Positions 10,451-16,773 of a DNA stretch of 64,000 nucleotides are shown here, one piece after another (positions within the stretch are counted from its first letter, which is position 1; each line of letters starts with the position of its first letter). Made by a program: the position numbers and the translations under genes. The notes beneath the pieces are model-generated. The model was not told the DNA's origin, did not search any database, and saw nothing but the letters and a program-made list of their open reading frames with translations. Origin of the DNA: 2-12-FULL-35-15 sp964549315 (GTDB lineage Bacteria > Bacteroidota > Bacteroidia > 2-12-FULL-35-15); assembly GCA_964549315.1 (NCBI GenBank), contig CAZJUY010000006.1:53168-117167 (forward strand), in the 5' to 3' direction.

Positions 10451-10478
10451 TTTATTCCTAAATTAGCATAGGAATAAA
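10451..10478. promoter_or_regulatory. 10-bp inverted repeat between divergent genes
   Basis: TTTATTCCTA (10451-10460) and TAGGAATAAA (10469-10478) are perfect reverse complements separated by 8 nt. The element lies in the 115-bp gap between the leftward sensor operon and the rightward TPR-PD40 gene, 17 bp before the TTG start. It could be an operator or a 5'-leader hairpin. No T-run follows it, so a terminator is unlikely. Confidence 0.45.
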
Positions 10479-10495
10479 GTTACCTCTTAAGAATT

Positions 10496-12145
10496 TTGTT
10501 AAAAATAAAGTTACCAATTTTTGTTTTTTTGTTTGCCCTCTTATTTATAGGAGGTGAAAATAGCTATGCGCAAGTAAACAATAAAAGAGGCGCGAAAACC
10601 TATTTGGCTAATGAAGATTACAACCGCGCTTTAAAAGAATATCTTAAACAATATCCCGAAAAAAAAACCGATTTGCCTCTGAATTTAAACATAGGGATGT
10701 GTTATTTGAACATAAATGATGATAAATCAAAAGCAATACCTTATTTAGATTACGTTTATAGAAGTGGAAAGTATAATAATAACTTGCTTCTCTATTTGGG
10801 AATGGCTTATATGTACAATTATGAGTTTGATAAAGCCATTGGTTTTTTTAATGATTATAAAACAAAATCAAAAGATATAGATGTAGCAAATGCATTAATA
10901 GACAATTGCGAAAGCGCAAAAGTGCTAATTAAAAAGCCCATAAATGTTTCATTTGAAAATTTAGGAAAAGAAATAAATACTGCCTTTCCTGATTATTATC
11001 CTTTTGTTAATGAAGAAGAAAGCATCCTTTATTTTACAACGAGAAGAGATGCAACCATAGGAAATGTGCAGAGCTGGCAAGGATATTATACTTCTGACAT
11101 TTATTTTTCTAAAGTGCAAAACGGAAAATGGTCAAAAGCTAAAAATGCTGGACCACTTTTAAATTCGCAGGAAGATGAACAATGTGTTTATCTTTCTCCT
11201 GATGGTAAAATTATGGTCGTTTATATTGATAATCAAAAAGTAGCAAGTGATTTGTTTGTTACTTCGATGTCTGGTAAAATAAAAAATTTTCCTAAGCCAA
11301 CAATAATTGATGAGCCTATAAGTTCCGCAGATGTTGAATTTGAAGGTTGTATCACAGAAGATGGAAGTACAATTATTTTTAATAGCGACAGGGCAGGAGG
11401 TTTTGGCGGAATGGATTTATACATGAGTAAAAAATTGCCGAATGGTAATTGGGGCACACCAGTAAATTTGGGAAGTGCTGTGAATACTAAATATAACGAA
11501 GGGTTTCCAAATTTTGATGAAAAAAACAACATTTTATATTTTGCATCTGAAGGACATTTTAATATGGGAGGCTATGATATTTTTAAATCAAAATTTAATT
11601 TAAAGACACAAAAATTTGAAGAAGCTGTTAATATTGGTTATCCATTGAATACTCCAGAAGACAATGTTCAGTTTTCATTAGCTGGAAACAAAAGAGATGG
11701 TTATATATCTGCTTACCGTAAAGAAGGTTATGGTGATTTAGATATTTATAAAGTGGTGTTTCACGATATTGAGCCTGCTCTAACAGCCTTTAAAGGTATT
11801 ATTACCACAAACGACTCTTCTATAAAAGAAATAAATGCTTCTGTAAGGTTGTTGAATGCCCAAACTAAAGAAGAAATAGAATGGAAAGAGGTTAATTCTA
11901 AAACAAAACGTTTTGTTTTTGCTCTTGAGGCTGGTAATTATACAATTGAAGTGGAATGTGCTGGTTATGATAAATACACAGAAAATTTTAGCATTTTGGA
12001 TATGTCTGACTTTACTTCAGTAAAAGAAAAAAAAATACAACTTACTAAAATAGGTTCTGCTCCAATCTCACCTGCTGCTAATACTAAACCGCAAGGAGCA
12101 CCCAAATCTCCGCCTTCAAAGTCCACTGCAGTTAAGCCTAAATAA
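10496..12145 (+). CDS. TPR-PD40 beta-propeller envelope protein without OmpA domain
   Basis: A 549-residue secreted protein. A signal peptide (ending NSYAQ) is followed by TPR-like helices (about 30-150), WD40-like PD40 repeats (DYYPFVNEEESILYFTTRR, EDEQCVYLSPDGKIMVVYID, GCITEDGSTIIFNSDRAGG, GFPNFDEKNNILYFASEG) and a carboxypeptidase-regulatory-like beta domain (about 430-505). A Pro/Ser/Lys-rich tail ends the protein. Related Bacteroidota proteins with TPR-PD40-CRD order, including T9SS-associated PorE types, usually end in an OmpA peptidoglycan-binding domain; this one does not. The start is TTG at 10496; no in-frame ATG occurs before about residue 68, and TTG preserves the signal peptide. 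It may be a periplasmic scaffold. Its partner is not evident here. Confidence 0.75.
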   Translation: MLKIKLPIFVFLFALLFIGGENSYAQVNNKRGAKTYLANEDYNRALKEYLKQYPEKKTDLPLNLNIGMCYLNINDDKSKAIPYLDYVYRSGKYNNNLLLYLGMAYMYNYEFDKAIGFFNDYKTKSKDIDVANALIDNCESAKVLIKKPINVSFENLGKEINTAFPDYYPFVNEEESILYFTTRRDATIGNVQSWQGYYTSDIYFSKVQNGKWSKAKNAGPLLNSQEDEQCVYLSPDGKIMVVYIDNQKVASDLFVTSMSGKIKNFPKPTIIDEPISSADVEFEGCITEDGSTIIFNSDRAGGFGGMDLYMSKKLPNGNWGTPVNLGSAVNTKYNEGFPNFDEKNNILYFASEGHFNMGGYDIFKSKFNLKTQKFEEAVNIGYPLNTPEDNVQFSLAGNKRDGYISAYRKEGYGDLDIYKVVFHDIEPALTAFKGIITTNDSSIKEINASVRLLNAQTKEEIEWKEVNSKTKRFVFALEAGNYTIEVECAGYDKYTENFSILDMSDFTSVKEKKIQLTKIGSAPISPAANTKPQGAPKSPPSKSTAVKPK

Positions 12146-12190
12146 TTGGTTTGATTTTTGTTCTAGTATACATTATTAATACTGAATAAA

Positions 12191-12691
12191 ATGAAATGTC
12201 TATTTTATGTTTTAGCATTGTCTTTAATGTTTTCTTGTAATACCAACAGTCAAACTGCCAATCAAACATCCACAAAAAATATGAGCACAAATAACAATGA
12301 CACATCAAAAGTTGTAAAAACTGAAGAAGAATGGAAAAAGATTTTAAGCCCAGAACAGTACAATGTTATTAGAGAAAAAGGCACTGAAGCGCCATTTTCT
12401 GGTAAATTTTATTTGCATAAAGAAAAAGGAACCTATGTTTGTGCTGCTTGCGGGGCAGAACTATTTACATCCAATACCAAATTTGATGCAGGATGCGGCT
12501 GGCCTAGCTTTTTTGAGGCAATAGATTCTACTAAAATAGTTTATACAAAAGACAAAAGTCACGGTATGATTCGTACCGAAATTACATGTGCAAAGTGTGG
12601 AGGCCATTTGGGTCATGTTTTTGATGATGGTCCAGCGCCTACAGGACTTAGATATTGTGTAAATTCCTTGTCGATTGAATTTAAAAAGTAA
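12191..12691 (+). CDS. msrB: Peptide-methionine (R)-S-oxide reductase, lipoprotein form
   Basis: A 166-residue MsrB that reduces methionine-R-sulfoxide in oxidised proteins. The N-terminus is a lipoprotein signal with acylation at Cys16 (LMFSC), so the enzyme is anchored in the periplasm or outer membrane. The structural zinc site is intact as two CxxC pairs (C84/C87 and C133/C136). The family core GCGWPSF and the catalytic Cys156 in LRYCVNS are present. About 60 residues of Asn/Thr-rich linker separate the lipid anchor from the enzyme. It lies upstream of a secreted YceI protein with its own promoter, suggesting an envelope-stress neighbourhood. Confidence 0.95.
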   Translation: MKCLFYVLALSLMFSCNTNSQTANQTSTKNMSTNNNDTSKVVKTEEEWKKILSPEQYNVIREKGTEAPFSGKFYLHKEKGTYVCAACGAELFTSNTKFDAGCGWPSFFEAIDSTKIVYTKDKSHGMIRTEITCAKCGGHLGHVFDDGPAPTGLRYCVNSLSIEFKK

Positions 12692-12707
12692 AAAAATGTT
12701 AAAAATA

Positions 12708-12727
12708 TTATATGTATATACATATAA
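12708..12727. promoter_or_regulatory. 20-bp perfect palindrome upstream of yceI-like gene
   Basis: Ten-base arms (TTATATGTAT and its complement) form an uninterrupted palindrome that ends 4 bp before the -7 box at 12732. It occupies the place where the -33 element would be expected, and no TTG is found there. This fits an operator for a dimeric regulator. The AT-only composition apart from one G/C pair lowers confidence. Confidence 0.45.
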
Positions 12728-12731
12728 TGTG

Positions 12732-12739
12732 TATATTTG
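12732..12739 (+). promoter_or_regulatory. Bacteroidota -7 promoter box (TATATTTG) for yceI-like gene
   Basis: An exact match to the TAnnTTTG consensus, 30 bp before the ATG at 12770. That predicts a leader of roughly 23-25 nt. No TTG lies 19 bp upstream; the palindrome at 12708-12727 fills that position. Confidence 0.6.
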
Positions 12740-12769
12740 TAATCTGAAATCAATAAAAATTATATAAAA

Positions 12770-13372
12770 ATGAAAAACAAAATTACAATTGCCTTTATGG
12801 CTGTGGCTGCAGTAGCAGCATTTGCATTTACAACTCCTAATGCAAAAACAACTTATACAGTTGATACAAAAACGACAACTTCGCACTGGTTAGGTAAAAA
12901 AGTAACTGGTCAGCACGAAGGAAATATTTCTGTTTCAAAAGGAACGATTATGGTTGACGGTAAAAACATCACTGGAGGAACAGTTGAGTTTGATATGACT
13001 ACCATTACTTGTACTGATTTAACAGATAAAGAATGGAACGAAAAACTGGTAGGACATTTAAAAGCAGATGATTTTTTTGGAGTTGATAAATTCAAAACTG
13101 CTAGTATAGAAATTACTAAAGTAGCTTTGAAAGATGGTTCTAATTATGATGTAACAGGTAAGTTAACTATTAAAGGAATTACAAATGATATTACTTTTCC
13201 TGCGGTTATTAAAATGGAAGGGAAGGCTTTAGTTGTAGTTGCCAAAGTAACTGTAAACAGAACAAAATTTGGAATTAAATATGGTTCAGCTTCATTTTTT
13301 GATAGCATTGGCGACAAAGCTATTAACGATGATTTTGAATTAGATGTGAATTTAGTTGCTACAACTAAATAA
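12770..13372 (+). CDS. Secreted YceI-family lipocalin-like protein
   Basis: A 200-residue protein of the YceI family, whose members bind isoprenoid-type lipids in a lipocalin-like barrel. The signal peptide (MKNKITIAFMAVAAVAAFAF) predicts a periplasmic product. Family features include the opening YTVDTKTTTSHWLGKKVTGQH, the GxIxVDGKNITGGTVEFDM strand, LKADDFFGVDKFKTASIEI and the closing KFGIKYGSASFFDSIGDKAINDDFEL. Its own promoter with a palindrome precedes it, and a strong terminator follows. A stress role is plausible given the neighbouring MsrB, but it is an inference. The physiological ligand cannot be read from the sequence. Confidence 0.92.
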   Translation: MKNKITIAFMAVAAVAAFAFTTPNAKTTYTVDTKTTTSHWLGKKVTGQHEGNISVSKGTIMVDGKNITGGTVEFDMTTITCTDLTDKEWNEKLVGHLKADDFFGVDKFKTASIEITKVALKDGSNYDVTGKLTIKGITNDITFPAVIKMEGKALVVVAKVTVNRTKFGIKYGSASFFDSIGDKAINDDFELDVNLVATTK

Positions 13373-13397
13373 TTACTTGGTTAGTAATTGCAAATAA

Positions 13398-13427
13398 AAA
13401 AAGAGGTGAATTTATTCACCTCTTTTT
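13398..13427. terminator. Bidirectional terminator between convergent genes
   Basis: A 13-bp perfect stem (13398-13410 with 13415-13427) containing the core GAGGTGAA, with a TTTA loop and A/T runs on both sides. It sits between the YceI-like gene and the convergent PLP-enzyme gene, so it can stop transcripts from both sides. Confidence 0.92.
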
Positions 13428-13429
13428 AT

Positions 13430-14698
13430 TTATATTTTTTCCAATGCTTGTTCTATATCAGCAATAATATCTTCATAGTATTCTACACCAACCGATAAGC
13501 GAATCATTTTTTCGGTCAAGTTCATTTTCTTTTTTAAATCATCATTTACAGGAGTATGTGTCATGCTGTAAGGATGTTCCGCTAATGATTCAGTACTACC
13601 TAAACTAACAGCTAGCTTAATTAATTTCATAGCATTTAAAACTTTAAATGCTTGTTTTTCTCCTCCTTTCACATCAAAGCTAATCATTGCACCAGGCGAT
13701 AGGCATTGACGTTTGTATGTTGCAAATTGTTTGTCTCCTTTTTTTAATAAACCTAAGTAATATACTTTTTCAACCTTTGGATGTTTGTTTAACCAATTGG
13801 CAATTTTTATTGCATTTTCTGCTTGTAAAGTCATTCTCATTTTTAATGTTTCCAAACTTCGCATCAATAACCAGCCTGTATTGGGGGATGCCATTGTCCC
13901 CATGATACTTCTAAAAGACTTTATTCTTTTCATAACTTCTTTTGAGCCTACACAAGCTCCTGCAATTACATCGCTATGTCCGCCAATATATTTTGTAGCT
14001 GAATATAAAACCAAATCAAAGCCATGTTTTAAAGGGTGAGAAAAAACAGGTCCTAAAAATGTATTATCAATAGCGGTAATTACTTTTTTATTTTTTGTTG
14101 AATATTTTTTTGCAATCTTCACACACATTTTCATGTCAATCAAATCGTTGGTGGGGTTTGCGGGGCTTTCAATAAATATCATTGCTAAGTTTGCTGCTTT
14201 TCCTGTTGACTCAACAAGTTTTATAATTTCCTCTTTGGATTGGTTAGGCATAAAACCAATACTATGAATACCAAATTTTGCTAATACATGTTTGAAAAAA
14301 TGGTCACTACCTCCGTAAATAGGCTCACTATGTAATAATAAATCTCCAGGTTGTAAAAGTTCTAAAACAGAAGTGCTAATTGCAGCCATTCCGCTTTCAA
14401 ATACGGCTCCATCTTCTGCTTCATCCCATAGACAAAGACGATTTTCTAAAATTTCTAAATCAGGATTATTAATCCGACTATATATTAAACCAACTTCTTC
14501 TTTCGGCTTTAAATTTCTTTTGCCATAAGCAACTTCAAAAAAAGATTTTCCTTCTTCTGCTGTTTTAAAAACAAAAGTGGATGTTTGAAATATTGGACAT
14601 TTTACGGCACCTTCTGATAATTCTGGTTTATAACCATAACTCATCATTAAACTTTCTGGGCGCATTTTCTTTTTTGTTGTGGCCTTAACTTTAGACAT
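13430..14698 (-). CDS. Cys/Met-metabolism PLP-dependent enzyme (methionine gamma-lyase/cystathionine-type)
   Basis: A 422-residue fold-type I PLP enzyme of the transsulfuration family. Visible landmarks are the N-terminal YGYKPELSEGAVKCPIFQTSTF, the YSRINNPDLEILENRL segment, the SGMAAIST phosphate-binding turn, ESPANPTN, IDNTFLGP and the cofactor lysine in SATKYIGGHSD. These define the family but do not settle whether it acts as methionine gamma-lyase, cystathionine gamma-synthase or beta/gamma-lyase. It is transcribed divergently from an Lrp/AsnC regulator 155 bp away, a common arrangement for locally controlled amino-acid catabolism, which slightly favours a lyase. The N-terminus carries a short Lys-rich extension. 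Convergent with the YceI-like gene across a shared terminator. Confidence 0.88.
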   Translation of the reverse strand: MSKVKATTKKKMRPESLMMSYGYKPELSEGAVKCPIFQTSTFVFKTAEEGKSFFEVAYGKRNLKPKEEVGLIYSRINNPDLEILENRLCLWDEAEDGAVFESGMAAISTSVLELLQPGDLLLHSEPIYGGSDHFFKHVLAKFGIHSIGFMPNQSKEEIIKLVESTGKAANLAMIFIESPANPTNDLIDMKMCVKIAKKYSTKNKKVITAIDNTFLGPVFSHPLKHGFDLVLYSATKYIGGHSDVIAGACVGSKEVMKRIKSFRSIMGTMASPNTGWLLMRSLETLKMRMTLQAENAIKIANWLNKHPKVEKVYYLGLLKKGDKQFATYKRQCLSPGAMISFDVKGGEKQAFKVLNAMKLIKLAVSLGSTESLAEHPYSMTHTPVNDDLKKKMNLTEKMIRLSVGVEYYEDIIADIEQALEKI

Positions 14699-14781
14699 AA
14701 TAGAGAGATTTTATTTTATATAAAGGTAATGTAGATCTTTTGTAGTTCTGCATATTCATGAAAAAATAGAAAATATATCTA

Positions 14782-14789
14782 TATATTTG
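14782..14789 (+). promoter_or_regulatory. Bacteroidota -7 promoter box (TATATTTG) for Lrp-like gene
   Basis: An exact TAnnTTTG match 64 bp before the ATG of the Lrp/AsnC regulator. The leader would be about 58 nt and includes a small inverted repeat, TTATAG (14795-14800) and CTATAA (14810-14815). That repeat might be an autoregulatory site; this is a weak inference. Confidence 0.5.
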
Positions 14790-14853
14790 TAATATTATAG
14801 ATAATAATACTATAAATTGGAATTAACTAATTATAAAAAGAAAAATTTACTGC

Positions 14854-15318
14854 ATGGAAAAATTAGATAAATTGGATAAAAGAATACTGCATTTATTGCA
14901 AATGGACTCTTCTTTAAATACTAAACAGATAGCAGATGAAATTGGTTTATCTGCCACTCCAACTTATGAGCGAATTAAACGAATGGAAAAATCTGGGCTT
15001 ATTCAAAAATATGTTGCTCTTTTAAATAAAGAAAAAGTTGGAAAAAATTTAGTTGTTTATTGTAGTGTTTCATTGCAAGTACATTCAAAACCCTTGTTGA
15101 AAAAATTTGAACAAGCAATTGCTAAATTGGATGAAGTAATGGAATGTTATCACACTGCTGGAACGTTTGACTATTTATTAAAAGTGGTATCAAACGATAT
15201 GAATCATTATCAAGATTTTATAACAAATAAATTAGCAGCAGCAGAAAATATTGCACATGTACAAAGTTCTTTTGTGATGACAGAAGTGAAGCACAAGACA
15301 GGATATAAAATTGAATAA
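14854..15318 (+). CDS. Lrp/AsnC-family transcriptional regulator
   Basis: A 154-residue regulator. An N-terminal winged helix-turn-helix (LDKLDKRILHLLQMDSSLN, then IADEIGLSATPTYERIKRMEKSGLI) is joined to a C-terminal RAM/AsnC effector domain (VYCSVSLQVH, ECYHTAGTFDYLLKVV). The length is typical for the family, and the product should form dimers to octamers binding an amino acid. It is divergent from the PLP sulfur-amino-acid enzyme, which is its likely target by analogy with other Lrp-enzyme pairs. The next gene downstream is convergent. Confidence 0.93.
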   Translation: MEKLDKLDKRILHLLQMDSSLNTKQIADEIGLSATPTYERIKRMEKSGLIQKYVALLNKEKVGKNLVVYCSVSLQVHSKPLLKKFEQAIAKLDEVMECYHTAGTFDYLLKVVSNDMNHYQDFITNKLAAAENIAHVQSSFVMTEVKHKTGYKIE

Positions 15319-15331
15319 AGAAAGTTTGTAG

Positions 15332-15365
15332 AATAATTAGTCTATCTGGAAATAATTATTTTTTT
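15332..15365 (+). terminator. Possible weak terminator after Lrp-like gene
   Basis: AATAATTA (15332-15339) pairs with TAATTATT (15353-15360), followed by five more T. The stem is all A/T, so it would be weak. It overlaps the 3' end of the convergent T9SS cargo gene. Confidence 0.35.
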
Positions 15366-16679
15366 CTGAATACTACTGTTTGTTGTTGTAAATTTTAAGA
15401 AATAGCAACCTTGATTTAGATTGCCAACATCAATTTTTTTGTAATTTTCATTCATTACATTTTCAATTTTTACAATTCGTCCAGTAATGTCAATTAATTC
15501 TATTTTTGAATTATCAAACACGGTTTTCCCAAATGATATTAATAATTCATCTGTTGCTGGATTAGGGCTAATCATAATGTTTTCCAAATTGTTCTCTGTT
15601 ATATTGGTAATTGTTATTATACTAATATTTGAAAAAGCCATATTATTCAAAGAGCGCGAAGGCTGACACGGAGCGGGTGGAATTACAGAAATAACATAAT
15701 AATTTAAACCGCTTATCGGATTTATGTCTGTATAAGTTGTAAACCCAGAAGCAATAGAATCATAAAGAGTAATCGAGGAAGGTGAATTTCCTCTGCTAAT
15801 ATAGAATGTGCCATAGCCAAATCCACTATATGGATTCCAAGAAAGCTGAGGATAACCCAAAAATAGATTGAGACTTGATTGTAGATGCATTGTTCTGTGT
15901 ATGCCTCCTCCATTGTTTATATTTCCGCATGTATCTGCTGTTTGTATTTTGTATTTGTATGCTTGCACCATTGTATTAGATGTTATGTCTTCGTAAACAG
16001 ATGTGTCTGATGATGGAATGGAGGCAATTGTCGAATAAACACCACTTGTACTTGTTTCTCTTTGAATGTTGTAAAAACCAGTGAAAGAGGAAGTCTTATC
16101 CCAAAAAATAAGATTGTGATTACTTACGTTATTTGCTGTTACTTTGCAAATTGGTTGTAAAGGGGCAATGCATGGGTTACTTAAGGCAGTTGAATCACAT
16201 GCTACACCTATAGTAGCAGCATTTGTAGAAAGGGTAAAGGCTCCAGGGTTACCTGAAAAATTAGTAATCATAAGAACGTAAAATTCTCCTTGCAAAGCAT
16301 TTGGAATATTAAACTGTTCTGATAGCCCTGTTGAAAAACTGCAATCGAAAGGACTTGAGCTACCCGAAGAAATAGTGCTACACATTGTAGATGAGTTTGA
16401 AAATGGGCCCCAAGCTACAAAATCAACATCTAAAGTGGCGCTAGTTATATCAATACTTATATTCCCATCTGAACAGAGTCCTAAGTAAAACCATGTTGGG
16501 TTTGATGTTGCTGTCAGACATCCATAATTTGGACCTAGTGGTGCGGTAGATGATGTTTCTGCTGGATAAGATACACTCGTGCCAGTAAGATAAGGGTAAG
16601 CGCTATTGCAATTGTTTTGGGCTGCAGTGTTCTTAAGAAACAAAAGTAGTATAAACGGGAGTAGGAAACTTTTTTTCAT
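15342..16679 (-). CDS. Secreted protein with T9SS type A sorting domain
   Basis: A 445-residue exported protein. A signal peptide (MKKSFLLPFILLLFLKNTAAQ) precedes a Cys-containing beta domain resembling the bacterial pre-peptidase/adhesive domains common in Bacteroidota cargo (NPTWFYLGLCSDGNISIDI, DVDFVAWGPF). Two fibronectin-III-like segments come next (NLIFWDKTSSFTGFYNIQR and LSWNPYSGFGYGTFYISR). The last 75 residues are a type A T9SS tail (ISPNPATDELLISF, ELIDITGRIV, GCYFLKFTTTNSS, KKIIISR). No catalytic motif was found, so it may be adhesive or structural. A near-perfect promoter precedes it, with its -33 element inside the recQ terminator. Confidence 0.87.
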   Translation of the reverse strand: MKKSFLLPFILLLFLKNTAAQNNCNSAYPYLTGTSVSYPAETSSTAPLGPNYGCLTATSNPTWFYLGLCSDGNISIDITSATLDVDFVAWGPFSNSSTMCSTISSGSSSPFDCSFSTGLSEQFNIPNALQGEFYVLMITNFSGNPGAFTLSTNAATIGVACDSTALSNPCIAPLQPICKVTANNVSNHNLIFWDKTSSFTGFYNIQRETSTSGVYSTIASIPSSDTSVYEDITSNTMVQAYKYKIQTADTCGNINNGGGIHRTMHLQSSLNLFLGYPQLSWNPYSGFGYGTFYISRGNSPSSITLYDSIASGFTTYTDINPISGLNYYVISVIPPAPCQPSRSLNNMAFSNISIITITNITENNLENIMISPNPATDELLISFGKTVFDNSKIELIDITGRIVKIENVMNENYKKIDVGNLNQGCYFLKFTTTNSSIQKKIIISR

Positions 16680-16701
16680 GGAGCAAATTTTAAGTCTATA
16701 T

Positions 16702-16731
16702 CAAATATAGCATAATTTTAAAAAAAAGCAA
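16702..16731 (-). promoter_or_regulatory. Promoter of T9SS cargo gene (TTG-N19-TATATTTG)
   Basis: On the minus strand, TTG (16731-16729) is separated by 19 nt from TATATTTG (16709-16702), an exact fit to the Bacteroidota -33/-7 consensus. The ATG is at 16679. The -33 element is inside the stem of the recQ terminator. Confidence 0.75.
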
Positions 16732-16773
16732 AAACAAAAGCCTGGATTTCCAGGCTTTTGTTTTTGCTTTTTT
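16722..16773 (-). terminator. Long-stem terminator of recQ
   Basis: A perfect 24-bp stem (16722-16745 with 16750-16773) with an ATTT loop, core GCCTGG/CCAGGC and a T-run on the minus strand. Its upstream arm overlaps the recQ stop codon (16772-16774). The stem is much longer than usual. Confidence 0.92.

Noticed and set aside
12461..12886. 141-residue Cys-rich leftward ORF
   Set aside because: It is antisense to msrB and the yceI-like gene; its cysteines come from antisense reading of Ala/Thr-rich codons.
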